Counted from the stretch's first letter, positions 26,091 through 34,580 are shown. The stretch: DNA of 52,543 nt from Candidatus Kuenenia stuttgartensis (GCA_945861865.1 CAMAWN010000016.1:1-52543), one strand, 5' to 3'. Notes: generated by a model not told the origin, from the letters alone. Translations and numbers: made by a program.

Positions 26091-26771
26091 ATGAAACGCT
26101 CAGGGAACAACTCGACAAATCGCTCGGTTGTCGGACTGCACAACGGTCGGCGCAACACCGTGTCTCGCCCCGTGGCCGCCTTTCGCAAACGAGGTGGAGG
26201 TGACAGCGGTGAGCAATCCGCGTTCTTCGCCCAAGAAGATTGGCACCAGCCGCGATCCGATGAACCGCGACGACAGCAACATCCGCAATTCGTGGTTCAA
26301 CCACCGGGGCCGACGTTTCTGCATCCGGTCACGGTCCAGGAGATTCGCGAACGGTTGTCTTTGCTGCCGAGTTCCATCGTGGAAAAAGTCGAGGTCGTGC
26401 AGCTCAGCCGGATGACTCGCAAGCGGCAGTTGTTTCCCTGCTACGGAATGCAGTGGGGAGCCAGCATCTACCTGTACCCGATCGAGGAATCGCTGGTGGA
26501 AACCTATGTCCGCCCACCGACACCTCAGCAGCAGATCGAAGCCCGCATGTTTGGCGGCGTTTGGTCAGATGCGGGTGGCGAGTGGACATTGACTTGGACG
26601 CGGGAGTCGCTGAAGGACTTCTACCTGAATAATGTCTTGATCCATGAAGTCGGTCATGTGCTGGACACTCGCAACACACGCACCGAGGATCGCGAACGCT
26701 ACGCCAACTGGTTCGCGATTGAGTACGGCTATCGAGTCTCTCGCGGCCGGCGAATCCTATTGCCGTCGTGA
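26091..26771 (+). CDS. HExxH-motif protein, putative zinc peptidase-like
   Basis: 226 residues from ATG 26091 (AGGGAA four bases before). ATG 26046 would add 15 residues. The first 65 residues are basic, Arg/Asn/Gln-rich and probably disordered. A compact domain follows, with LLPSSIVEKVEVVQLSRM, ASIYLYPIEESLVE and, at 182-192, VLIHEVGHVLD, an HExxH zinc motif (His185, Glu186, His189). Glu211 in FAIEYG could be the third ligand, 22 residues after His189. There is no signal peptide. This kind of short HEVGH protein is usually annotated as hypothetical; protease activity is an inference. Convergent with the DUF6580-like gene. Confidence 0.75.
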   Translation: MKRSGNNSTNRSVVGLHNGRRNTVSRPVAAFRKRGGGDSGEQSAFFAQEDWHQPRSDEPRRQQHPQFVVQPPGPTFLHPVTVQEIRERLSLLPSSIVEKVEVVQLSRMTRKRQLFPCYGMQWGASIYLYPIEESLVETYVRPPTPQQQIEARMFGGVWSDAGGEWTLTWTRESLKDFYLNNVLIHEVGHVLDTRNTRTEDRERYANWFAIEYGYRVSRGRRILLPS

Positions 26772-26809
26772 TTTTCGCGAGCCGTCGATCTGCGACATTC
26801 GCCGCAACA

Positions 26810-27385
26810 CTACCGAGTCGGTTGCACGAGTGTCTGGCTCGCTTGTGGAACTCGCCGCTCAAGCCACGCAATTCCGCCAAACAAAGCGGCGGTGTAGAGC
26901 AAGTCGCCGGCAAACGTCCCGCGAAAGAACGGCACGCCCGCGATGTAGCAGTCGATCAATCCGCTGAATGATTGCGAGTAAAACGGCGGAGTCATCCGAC
27001 TGAGCGTGAGCCATGCTCCGAAGTTCGTGATCAGGAAGAACACCACCGAACAGGCCAAGGCTGTTCCAATCGCTCGGCCAACCGTCACTCGGCCCCGCAG
27101 CCATTGTCCAAGACCCGCCACGACCGCGAACGCGGGATAAACGAAGAGCATGTTGCTCAAGGCTTGATCGCGATACGCCACGTCCTTGGTCGCGTACAGC
27201 ACGACGTCGCTCAGAAACATGGCGGCCAACGGCAAGAGCACGCTCCAACGACGGCTCGGCAAGTAGGCTGCCGCGAACAGCGTCACCGCCGTCATCGGAG
27301 CCAAATTGTGCAAGTGCGGCAGCAGTCGAGCCGAGGCGGCGGCAAAAATCAAAACGATCAGCATGAGAACGCGCGGCGTGGGCAT
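26810..27385 (-). CDS. DUF6580-like integral membrane protein
   Basis: 191 residues from ATG 27385 (a TTG ten codons upstream is possible). About six hydrophobic segments: 4-20, 30-43, 47-63, 77-96, 104-122, 155-175. The N-terminal stretch LLPHLHNLAPMTAVTLFAAA and the middle NFGAWLTLSRMTPPFYSQSF, with SGLIDCYIAGVPFFRGTFAGDLLYTAALFG, fit the family named DUF6580 (putative transport protein) as I recall it; the pattern resembles small S-components of ECF transporters. Substrate unknown. It stands alone on the minus strand. Confidence 0.82.
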   Translation of the reverse strand: MPTPRVLMLIVLIFAAASARLLPHLHNLAPMTAVTLFAAAYLPSRRWSVLLPLAAMFLSDVVLYATKDVAYRDQALSNMLFVYPAFAVVAGLGQWLRGRVTVGRAIGTALACSVVFFLITNFGAWLTLSRMTPPFYSQSFSGLIDCYIAGVPFFRGTFAGDLLYTAALFGGIAWLERRVPQASQTLVQPTR

Positions 27386-27468
27386 GTCGGTCGAAAACTC
27401 CTGAAGTGTCACCAAATCGAAACGGGACTGATTTCACCGGGCCATTAACCCGATCCTGAGAGGCGGGA

Positions 27469-28143
27469 TTATAGCGCGGTGCCCGGCGAATTGGGAACGC
27501 CGCTGGTCGCGCGATCGGATGAGTGAGCAGTCTTCAACAACTCGTCAATGTGCTGCCGCCCGAATCTCACGAGGGCCAGTTGGCCGTTGTTGACGTAGTG
27601 CTTCCAAGCGTGAGCGATTCTCGCGAGTTGCTCATCGGTCAGGTCTTTGATCTTCCGAGCCGGGCAGCCGGCCCACAGCGTGCGTGGGGGAACGATTGTC
27701 CCTTCCATCACGACAGCTCCCGCCGCGATCAGCGATTGCTCGCCGATCACGCAACGGCTGAGGATCGTCGCGCCAATTGCGATCATCGCTTCGTCGCCGA
27801 CCACCGACGCATGAACCAACGCTCGATGACCGAGCGTGACTCGATTCCCCAGCACGCAGGGAAAACCGTGATCGACGTGCAGAATCGAGCCGTCTTGGAC
27901 GTTCGTGTCCTCGCCGACTTCGATCAGGTCGCCGTCGCCGCGCAATACGCATCCGTACCAGACCGAACTGCGAGCCTTCAGTCGTACTCGGCCGAAGACG
28001 GTCGCGCCGGGTGCGACCCACGCGGACGGATCGATTTCTGGCGGAGTCCACAGGGCGTCCCAAACATTGCCCTCCTCGGGGTATGGCAAAGCAGGGCAGG
28101 GGAGTGCCGCGGGCGACACAACGAAATCGGTGAGCGTGTTCAT
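27469..28143 (-). CDS. Gamma carbonic anhydrase family protein
   Basis: Left-handed beta-helix (hexapeptide) enzyme of the gamma class. 224 residues. Coils run from VAPGATVFGRVRLKARSSVW (43-62) onward. The structural Arg68 and Asp70 (VLRGDGD) are present, and the zinc histidines are His89 (ILHVDHG), His106 and His111 (LGHRALVHAS). A C-terminal helix follows (LARIAHAWKHYV near 180). Activity as carbonic anhydrase is plausible, but many family members (YrdA, PaaY type) have other or unproven roles. It is divergent from the FAH gene, with a palindromic repeat in the 143-bp gap. Confidence 0.92.
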   Translation of the reverse strand: MNTLTDFVVSPAALPCPALPYPEEGNVWDALWTPPEIDPSAWVAPGATVFGRVRLKARSSVWYGCVLRGDGDLIEVGEDTNVQDGSILHVDHGFPCVLGNRVTLGHRALVHASVVGDEAMIAIGATILSRCVIGEQSLIAAGAVVMEGTIVPPRTLWAGCPARKIKDLTDEQLARIAHAWKHYVNNGQLALVRFGRQHIDELLKTAHSSDRATSGVPNSPGTAL

Positions 28144-28211
28144 GGCGGAACGTTCTCGCGTGTCGTGCTCGCTTGCAACGCTGGCAGCGAGTTGTCGTAA
28201 TGCTTGCCGCT

Positions 28212-28268
28212 CGTGGGGCTGGTTTTCAGCCGGCCCGTTTTGACTGGCAGGTTGAAAACCTGCTCCAC
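28212..28268. repeat. Double-hairpin palindrome B in a divergent intergenic region
   Basis: Same family as A. First unit 28212-28236 (GGCTGGTT-TTC-AGCCGGCC, outer CGTGG), linker of nine bases, second unit 28246-28268 (GGCAGGTT-GAA-AACCTGCT, outer CCAC). The first stem differs from copy A on both sides and stays paired, with two G-T pairs. It ends 18 bases before the FAH start codon. Confidence 0.85.
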
Positions 28269-28286
28269 TCCTGAGGAGCTTGCTTC

Positions 28287-29090
28287 ATGAAGATCATTCG
28301 CTATCGCGATTCGACTGGAAACACTCACTACGGACGACAAGCCGCCGACGGTTCGGCGACACGCATCGACGGCGACATTTTTGCGCAGCATCGCGACACC
28401 GACGAGAAGGCCGACGTCGCCAAGTTGCTGACGCCAATCGCGCCGGTCGATGTGCTGTGCATCGGCTTGAATTACCGCCGTCACGCCGAGGAAGGAAATC
28501 AAGCGATCCCCGAATGGCCGGTCCTGTTCATGAAGAATTGCGGGGCGGTCAATCATCCCGGCGACCCGATTCTGCTGCCGCGGCATCTGCGGAGCGATGC
28601 GGTCGATTACGAATGCGAACTGGCAGTCGTCATCAGCAAACCGTGCAAGAACGTCTCGAAGGCGGATGCGTTGAAATATGTGCTCGGCTACACCTGCGCC
28701 AACGACGTGAGCGCTCGCGACTGGCAGATCAAGCGTGGCGGCGGACAGTGGTGCCGCGGAAAAACGTTCGCGACTTTCTGTCCGCTGGGGCCGTGTCTCG
28801 TCACCGCTGACGAGATTCCCGATCCGAATACGCTGGGCATCAAGACGATCCTGAACGGCCAGGCGATGCAGGACTGGAACACGAACGACATGATCTTCGA
28901 CGTGCCGACGCTCATCGAGTTTCTCAGCGGCAGCATGTTGCTGCTGCCGGGCACGGTGATTCTGACCGGCACGCCGCATGGAGTCGGCGGAGCCCGCAAG
29001 CCGCCGGTGTTCCTCCAGCACGGCGACACCGTGACCATCGAGATCGAGAAGATTGGACAGTTGACGAACCCCGTCCAAGACGAGCAGTAA
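28287..29090 (+). CDS. Fumarylacetoacetate hydrolase family protein
   Basis: 267 residues from ATG 28287, with GAGGAG eight bases upstream. FAH-fold hydrolase, decarboxylase or hydratase acting on beta-diketo or dicarboxylic acids. Visible marks are CIGLNYRRHAEE (58-69), MKNCGAVNHPGDPI (82-95), the metal site VDYECELAVVI (107-116; Glu109, Glu111) and ANDVSARDWQ (138-147; Asp140), then GKTFATFCPLGPCLV, the MIFDVPTLIEFLS lid and TGTPHGVGGARKPPVFLQHGD. The exact substrate cannot be told; similar proteins are often labelled ureidoglycolate lyase or 2-hydroxyhepta-diene-dioate isomerase without proof. The Hsp70 gene follows six bases later, so they are co-transcribed. Confidence 0.93.
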   Translation: MKIIRYRDSTGNTHYGRQAADGSATRIDGDIFAQHRDTDEKADVAKLLTPIAPVDVLCIGLNYRRHAEEGNQAIPEWPVLFMKNCGAVNHPGDPILLPRHLRSDAVDYECELAVVISKPCKNVSKADALKYVLGYTCANDVSARDWQIKRGGGQWCRGKTFATFCPLGPCLVTADEIPDPNTLGIKTILNGQAMQDWNTNDMIFDVPTLIEFLSGSMLLLPGTVILTGTPHGVGGARKPPVFLQHGDTVTIEIEKIGQLTNPVQDEQ

Positions 29091-29096
29091 CCCATC

Positions 29097-30689
29097 ATGA
29101 GTGATCCGTCCGCCAAATTTGTCGAAGGCCAAACTGTCGGGATTGATTTGGGGACGTCGTACTCGGCGCTGTCGCGACTGGGGGAAGACGGGAACCCCGA
29201 AGTCATCCACAACTCGCACGACAGTCCGATCACGGCGTCGATCGTGGTGCTCGGTGAGGACGGCAAGATTCTCGTTGGGCCGCAGCCGGATGTGTTGGCT
29301 CAGCAAGATCCGAACCGTGTGGTCATCGCGATCAAGCGCGAGATGGGCAACCCGCGCTTCACGTTGCACTACCAACAACGCCGCATGACGCCCGAACTGA
29401 TTTCGTCGCTGATTCTGACGAAGCTCAAGACCGATGCCGAGAAAAAGATTGGCCCGGTTAGCAACGCGGTCATCACCGTCCCGTACTACTTCAACGAACC
29501 CAAGCGGGCCGCCACGAAATACGCCGGCAAGATCGCCGGCCTCAACGTTGTGGACATCATCAACGAGCCGACGGCCGCGACGTTGGCCTACGCTTGGACC
29601 AAAGGGGAACTGGGCCGCCTCGACGCGCCCGACCAGACGAAAACGATTCTGGTGTACGACCTCGGCGGCGGCACGTTTGACGTCACCATCGTGAAGTACA
29701 CGCCGACGGAATTCACCGTGCTGGCGACCGATGGCGACACGATGCTCGGCGGCTTGGACTGGACGGAGCGTGTGCTCGATTTCGCCTGCGATAAGTTCGT
29801 CGCCAAATACGGCATCGATCCGCGTGGGGACGTTCAAGCCAAGTTCGCGTTGATGCGCGAATGCGAATCGGCCAAACGGGAGTTGAGCCACTGGACCAAG
29901 ACGAAAATCGACGTCACCTATCGCGGCCAAACATTGCCGGTCGAACTGCCCCGGCCAGAGTTTGAGCAGATGACGCTCGATTTGCTGCAACGGACGCGGG
30001 ACACGACCGAGTTCGTCCTGGAGAACAACAACGTCTCGCGGGACGAACTCAGCGAAGTCTTGCTTGTGGGGGGCAGCACGTCGATTCCCGCCGTCGTCGC
30101 GATGCTGGAAAAGCTCACCGGCAAACGCCCCTCGAAAGTGCTGAATCCGCAGTTGGCGGTGGCTCAGGGGGCCGCCATCCACGCCGCGATTCTCGAAGCG
30201 AAGGCGACCGACGCCCATGGCCAGCTCTCGCCGGCACTCCTCAAACGCCTGCGAGCCATCACGACGAACGACGTCAATTCGCATTCGCTCGGCGTCGAGA
30301 TCACCGATCCGAAGAACCCGGACCGCAAACGCAACCACGTCATGATCCCCCGCAACTCACGGCTCCCCTGCGGGACGACGAAGCAGTTCGTGACGAACAC
30401 CGACGCGCCGCAAAGTATCGTCGTCCGCTTGCTGCAAGGCGAAGTCAGCGACGTGGAGGCTTGCACCTACATTGGCGACGTCCGCATCAGCCAATTGCCG
30501 GCGGCCTTGCCGAGCGGTTCGCCGGTGGAGGTGGTCTACAGCTATGACCATCGCGGATGCATCACGGTCGATGCCAAAGAGCTGGTCGGCGGAGCATCGG
30601 CGTCAGTCGAGATCGCGTGGGACGGAGCCCTCGACAGCGATGCCATCGAAACGCTGAGACAACTCACGCAGCAATATCACGTCGAGTAA
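29097..30689 (+). CDS. Lid-less Hsp70 family protein
   Basis: 530 residues; DnaK itself is about 640. The ATPase domain is complete: VGIDLGTSYSALS (14-26), AVITVPYYFNEPKRAATKYAG, INEPTAATLAYA, VYDLGGGTFDVTIV near 187-200, and LVGGSTSIPAV near 323-333. The substrate-binding half is short (about 400-530, SHSLGVEITDPKNP, IPRNSRLPCGTTKQFVTNTD) and stops where the helical lid of DnaK would start, at LTQQYHVE. An insertion at LEAKATDAHGQLSPALLKRL separates the halves. Such proteins occur in planctomycetes beside true DnaK and may act on specific clients. It is co-transcribed with the FAH hydrolase. Convergent with the PhyH gene, six bases between stops. Confidence 0.93.
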   Translation: MSDPSAKFVEGQTVGIDLGTSYSALSRLGEDGNPEVIHNSHDSPITASIVVLGEDGKILVGPQPDVLAQQDPNRVVIAIKREMGNPRFTLHYQQRRMTPELISSLILTKLKTDAEKKIGPVSNAVITVPYYFNEPKRAATKYAGKIAGLNVVDIINEPTAATLAYAWTKGELGRLDAPDQTKTILVYDLGGGTFDVTIVKYTPTEFTVLATDGDTMLGGLDWTERVLDFACDKFVAKYGIDPRGDVQAKFALMRECESAKRELSHWTKTKIDVTYRGQTLPVELPRPEFEQMTLDLLQRTRDTTEFVLENNNVSRDELSEVLLVGGSTSIPAVVAMLEKLTGKRPSKVLNPQLAVAQGAAIHAAILEAKATDAHGQLSPALLKRLRAITTNDVNSHSLGVEITDPKNPDRKRNHVMIPRNSRLPCGTTKQFVTNTDAPQSIVVRLLQGEVSDVEACTYIGDVRISQLPAALPSGSPVEVVYSYDHRGCITVDAKELVGGASASVEIAWDGALDSDAIETLRQLTQQYHVE

Positions 30690-30695
30690 CGTTGG

Positions 30696-31517
30696 CTACG
30701 GCAACAGTAGTTCCGGCGACTCGGCCGAGCGTGTTCCCGGCAACGGTAGATTGTCTGCCGCGCGAAAGGTGAACACCGCCGAGTACTTCGTCTGCTCCGT
30801 GTGATTGCGGCTTGCGGAGTGCAGCGTCTTGGCGTGGAAGAACAGCACGTCGCCGGGATCGAGTTCCACGGGGACCGCGTTGGCGATGACCGCTTGGTTC
30901 TCCGGCAAGTCGTCGCGAAAGAAGAGCGACTCGTCGAATCGCGAGCGGTCGAGGCTCATGCGGTGCGAACCGGGGATGACTCGCAGGCAGCCGTTCTCGA
31001 CTCGTTCGGGGACGAGCGAAATCCAGACGCTGATCAGGTCGGGACGTTGATAGGCCCAATACCGAATGTCCTGATGCCAGCCGGTGTCGCTGCTGAATCT
31101 CGGCTGCTTGGTCATGATGCAGTTGTGATGTGCCAGCGGCATGACCAAGCGCGGGCCGAACAGGTCGGCGAGCCGGTCGGTCAGCACGCGGTCGCTCAGC
31201 CATTGCGTGAAGACGGAATGCCGCAAGTGCGCCTGCTTGAGCCGTCGAATCGTGCGGCCTCCCTCGGCCGCCAGCGAGGCCGGCGCGCCGGGATAGTGCA
31301 GCTCGGCTTCGTATTCGATCGGCCCGATCTCCCGTTCGACGCCGTCCAGCGTCACGGCCAGCATCTGCTCGCGCACCGCCGTCGGAATGAGCTGTCGAAA
31401 CACAAGAAAACCGTCACGCTGAAACCGCTCCCACTCCGCCACGCTCAGCCGCCGCAATCGCTCCGGCGGCGAGGCGGGCGTCAGCACGGGATCGAGCAAA
31501 TCAGCAGCCGTGTCCAT
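30696..31517 (-). CDS. Phytanoyl-CoA dioxygenase (PhyH) family protein
   Basis: Fe(II)/2-oxoglutarate dioxygenase fold, 273 residues from ATG 31517. A GTG at 31538 would add seven residues, but they are encoded by the arm of a palindromic repeat. The iron ligands are visible: His148 and Asp150 in GWHQDIRYW and His233 in KTLHSASRNHT; the 2-oxoglutarate Arg may be Arg237. NGCLRVIPGSHRMSLDRSRF (175-194) and LDPGDVLFFHAKTLH are typical. The substrate is unknown; in bacteria the family hydroxylates many secondary metabolites and osmolytes. It stands alone. Confidence 0.92.
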   Translation of the reverse strand: MDTAADLLDPVLTPASPPERLRRLSVAEWERFQRDGFLVFRQLIPTAVREQMLAVTLDGVEREIGPIEYEAELHYPGAPASLAAEGGRTIRRLKQAHLRHSVFTQWLSDRVLTDRLADLFGPRLVMPLAHHNCIMTKQPRFSSDTGWHQDIRYWAYQRPDLISVWISLVPERVENGCLRVIPGSHRMSLDRSRFDESLFFRDDLPENQAVIANAVPVELDPGDVLFFHAKTLHSASRNHTEQTKYSAVFTFRAADNLPLPGTRSAESPELLLP

Positions 31518-31533
31518 GAATTTGGCATTTCCC

Positions 31534-31638
31534 GCCACCCTGCTTGCCAGGGTGGTCCCCGCGCTTCTGCACTACGAATCCTGCGGTGAGTTTCGCGTAG
31601 TGCAGAAGCGCGGGAACCACCGACGCAAGGTCGGTGGC
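31534..31638. repeat. 105-bp nested palindrome (second family)
   Basis: A perfect 17-base inverted repeat, CGCGCTTCTGCACTACG (31560-31576) and its complement (31596-31612), is bracketed by two similar hairpins in opposite orientation: CCACCCTG-CTTGC-CAGGGTGG (31536-31555 region) and CCACCGA-CGCAAG-TCGGTGG (31618-31637 region). The outer ends GCCACC and GGTGGC are also complementary. The plan equals the double-hairpin family, with different sequence. It lies upstream of the PhyH gene. Confidence 0.85.
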
Positions 31639-31680
31639 GTTCTATCGAGAGCCTGCCGCCATCGCGGTGCGGCTCGGCGT

Positions 31681-31706
31681 CAAAAACAAAAACCGCCGGA
31701 AGGCGG
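31681..31706 (-). terminator. Hairpin plus T-rich tract on the minus strand
   Basis: On the minus strand CCGCC-TTCC-GGCGG (31693-31706) is followed by TTTTTGTTTTTG, a good intrinsic-terminator form. No minus-strand gene ends here, so it may be a dispersed sequence or may block read-through towards the PhyH gene. Confidence 0.4.
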
Positions 31707-31787
31707 AACGACGAACAGATCGTCTTGCTTGCCGCCGCGACCTGCAAGGGATGCAATTGTCGCATCGCGATGGATGGAGAATCGACA

Positions 31788-32054
31788 ATGCGCCGAACGG
31801 GGCTGATCGGAATGGGGATTGGAGTTGCCACCGCGCTGAGTCTTGCCACGCTGTTTGGCGCGCTGACTGGACTTCAGGGCATCAACATCATGCATTTCGC
31901 TCATGCAAGTCCAGGGCTTGACGGAGCAATTGAAGGTGCCAAGATCGCGTTGCTGTTTGGTGGCCTACCAGGTGGCCTACTTGGTGGAATCATAGGAGGA
32001 GTCATTGGGCTCGTTGTCGGCTCGAAACGACGCAATCGCCAAAACAAAGATTGA
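31788..32054 (+). CDS. Small glycine-zipper membrane protein
   Basis: 88 residues from ATG 31788 (GGAGAA seven bases upstream). Two hydrophobic segments: 5-28 (GLIGMGIGVATALSLATLFGAL) and 53-79, the latter a glycine zipper, LFGGLPGGLLGGIIGGVIG, ending in a basic tail SKRRNRQNKD. Glycine zippers of this kind pack tightly in membranes and occur in outer-membrane lipoproteins, pore-forming peptides and envelope stress proteins. No lipobox. I recognise no specific family. The next gene begins 51 bases downstream. Confidence 0.7.
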   Translation: MRRTGLIGMGIGVATALSLATLFGALTGLQGINIMHFAHASPGLDGAIEGAKIALLFGGLPGGLLGGIIGGVIGLVVGSKRRNRQNKD

Positions 32055-32105
32055 TTTGAAGCTCTGTCAGCTTCGCCAAAACAACTGAAAAATAGGAGTC
32101 TCCCC

Positions 32106-34580
32106 ATGCGAACGATCGTCTCGTCTCTGTTCGTCGTCTTCGCGACATCAACGTGTTTCGCGGCTGACTTGCCGCTGGTTACGGAGGTTGAGCATCAGCC
32201 GCTGGTGGCGGCGACGGAGCGGTTGCTCGAAGCGTTGGAGTTTGTCGGTGCTCCGTTGCCGGCGGAGGATACGAAGGCGTTGCTGGGGGCGTTGAAGGAG
32301 ACCGATGCCAAGGTCGCGAATCGGACCATCCAACGCGTGCTCGATGCGCATTGCATCGTGGGGGTGACGATCAATCCGGAGAGTCGCGTGTCGGTCGTGG
32401 AGGGGCCGGTGGCGAAGCGGCTCATTCAAGGGGGCTGGGCGACGTTCTTGATCAAGGTGCAGAACGATGCGGGGATCACGCCGCCGCTCAAGCCGGAGAG
32501 TCCGAATGCGGCGCCGCTTTACATGCGAGGGTCGGTGAATGCTCGGCAGAAGTCGTTGACCGACGAGAAAGACAAACTCGTCAAGCCGGAAGATGTGCCG
32601 CATCGGTTTCTGGACATCGCCATGTTCGACAAGCAGCCGCTGAAGCCGCAGTTGTCGGGGCTGGCGCTGGAGTATCGCATCATTCAGCTTTACTCGCGCG
32701 AGGTCGGGCGGCGCGAGGCGAAGCTCGGATTCAATGTCGGGCAGGGGACGCAGGATCTCGGATTTCGCAACACGGTGCCGATTCTGTTCCACGCGGATCC
32801 GTCGGTGGAGGTGGTGCTCGGCGTGAAAGATTTCGATGGCGAGCCGACCTCGGCGGCGTTCGTCATTCGCGACAAACGCGGCAACGTGTTCCCGAATCCG
32901 GCGCGGCGGCTCTCACCCGACTTCTTCTTCCACAATCAGATTTACCGCGCGGACGGCGAGTCCGTGAATCTCGCGCCGGGTGAGTACACCGTCGAAGTCA
33001 GCCGCGGGCCAGAGTACCTCGTGCAGACGAATTCGATGGTGGTTGGACGCCACACCTATGCGACGGACCCAAGCAAGGTTCGCCCAGTCGTTGATGGCGG
33101 ATACTTGAGTCAGAGGTATGACGTGCAACTCAATCGCTGGACGCATCCGGCGAAGCGCGGCTGGTTCTCCGGCGATCATCACATTCACGCGGCGGGGTGT
33201 GCGCACTACGACAGCCCGACCGAGGGCGTCACGCCCGCCGACATGATGCGGCACATTCTGGGCGAAGACCTCAACGTCGGCTGCGTGCTGAGCTGGGGTC
33301 CGTGCTGGTACTCGCAGAAGCAATACTTCGAGGGGAAGACGTCCGCCCTCTCGCGGCCGAATTACCTGATGCGGTACGACATCGAGGTCAGCGGCTTCCC
33401 GTCGTCGCACGCCGGGCACCTCTGCCTGCTGCGGCTGACCGAGGACGACTACCCGAACACGAAGGTGCTCGAAGACTGGCCCAGCTGGACGCTGCCGGTG
33501 CTGAAGTGGGGCAAGGATCAAGGGGCTGTCGTCGGCTACAGCCACAGCGGTTGGGGCCTCGAACTGCCGGACGTCATGCCCGACGGTTCGCGCGAATTCG
33601 CACAACCGCGCGACAAGTCGAACACCGAATGGAAAGGCAAAGCCGCTGACAAGCTGCCCGACTACGGAATGCCGAAGTTCGACGGCATCGGCGCAAACGA
33701 GTACGTCGTCACGATCGCTCACGACGTCTGCCACTTCATCAGCGCGGTCGATACGCCGTCGATCTGGGAACTCAACATCTGGTACCACACGCTCAACGCC
33801 GGCTTCCGAGCGAGGATCTCCGGCGAAACGGACTTCCCCTGCATCTACGGCGACAAAGTCGGCCTCGGCCGCATCTACGTGAAGCTCAACAAAGACCAAC
33901 CGCTCGACTTCGACAACTGGATTCTCGGAGTCCGCGACGGTCGCAGCTATTGCGGCGACGGCTTGAGTCATGTGCTCGATTTCAAAGTGACAGCTCCCGC
34001 CGCCGCGGCTGTGACGGATTCAATGATCTCAACAGTCTCTGTCGGCGAGCCAGGCTCATCGAAGAAGCTGAGCACCATCGAACTCGCGAAGCCCGCCAAC
34101 GTGAAGGTCAGCTTCGACGTCAACGCACTGCTCGAAGAAAAAATGAACGACAACACCGAGTCGATCCGCAAGCGTCGCCTCGATGCGAAGCCGTACTGGC
34201 ACATCGAACGCTGCCGAGTCGGCCAGACTCGCGAAGTCCCCGTCGAGATCATCGTCAACGGCCAAGTCGCCGCCACGAAGAACATCACCGCCGACGGCAA
34301 GACTCAGCCCCTGAGCTTCGACATCCCGATCAAGCAATCCAGCTGGGTCGCCGTGCGCATCCTGCCAAGCGTCCACACGAACCCGATCTGGGTCGAAGTC
34401 GGCGGCCAACCGGTTCGAGCCAGCAAGAAGAGCATCGACTGGTGCAAACAGGCCGTCGAAGTCTGCTGGAACGCCAAGAAAAACCAAATCCGCGAACCCG
34501 AACGAGCCACCGCCAAAGCCGCCTACGACGATGCCGCCAAAATCTACGAGGCCCGTTTGAAGGAAGCGACGGCGGATTGA
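32106..34580 (+). CDS. Exported CehA/McbA-type PHP metallohydrolase
   Basis: 824 residues with a signal peptide (MRTIVSSLFVVFATSTCFAA, cleavage about 20). Residues 45-340 are an N-terminal accessory region with strands such as GWATFLIKVQNDAG and LSGLALEYRIIQLYSREVG. At about 355-365 WFSGDHHIHAAGCAHYDSP is the PHP metal motif HxH, and further His/Asp residues follow (LSWGPCW, GYSHSGWGLELP, TIAHDVCHFISAVD, RISGETDFPCIYGD), as in CehA/McbA, a phosphoesterase-like family first named from carbaryl hydrolase. A C-terminal sandwich (650-780) and a helix end it. The natural substrate is unknown; similar planctomycete proteins sit among sugar and sulfatase genes. Ribosome binding site GGAG before ATG 32106. 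Confidence 0.88.
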   Translation: MRTIVSSLFVVFATSTCFAADLPLVTEVEHQPLVAATERLLEALEFVGAPLPAEDTKALLGALKETDAKVANRTIQRVLDAHCIVGVTINPESRVSVVEGPVAKRLIQGGWATFLIKVQNDAGITPPLKPESPNAAPLYMRGSVNARQKSLTDEKDKLVKPEDVPHRFLDIAMFDKQPLKPQLSGLALEYRIIQLYSREVGRREAKLGFNVGQGTQDLGFRNTVPILFHADPSVEVVLGVKDFDGEPTSAAFVIRDKRGNVFPNPARRLSPDFFFHNQIYRADGESVNLAPGEYTVEVSRGPEYLVQTNSMVVGRHTYATDPSKVRPVVDGGYLSQRYDVQLNRWTHPAKRGWFSGDHHIHAAGCAHYDSPTEGVTPADMMRHILGEDLNVGCVLSWGPCWYSQKQYFEGKTSALSRPNYLMRYDIEVSGFPSSHAGHLCLLRLTEDDYPNTKVLEDWPSWTLPVLKWGKDQGAVVGYSHSGWGLELPDVMPDGSREFAQPRDKSNTEWKGKAADKLPDYGMPKFDGIGANEYVVTIAHDVCHFISAVDTPSIWELNIWYHTLNAGFRARISGETDFPCIYGDKVGLGRIYVKLNKDQPLDFDNWILGVRDGRSYCGDGLSHVLDFKVTAPAAAAVTDSMISTVSVGEPGSSKKLSTIELAKPANVKVSFDVNALLEEKMNDNTESIRKRRLDAKPYWHIERCRVGQTREVPVEIIVNGQVAATKNITADGKTQPLSFDIPIKQSSWVAVRILPSVHTNPIWVEVGGQPVRASKKSIDWCKQAVEVCWNAKKNQIREPERATAKAAYDDAAKIYEARLKEATAD

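Noticed and set aside
25624-26304. Minus-strand open frame of 226 codons after the kinase
   Set aside because: It overlaps the kinase end and the start of the HExxH gene and has shadow composition.
28140-30338. Minus-strand open frame of 732 codons opposite the FAH and Hsp70 genes
   Set aside because: Both plus-strand genes are well-recognised families. The antisense frame is Arg/His/Val-rich and stays open only because GC-rich third positions remove stops; part of it is translated palindrome B.
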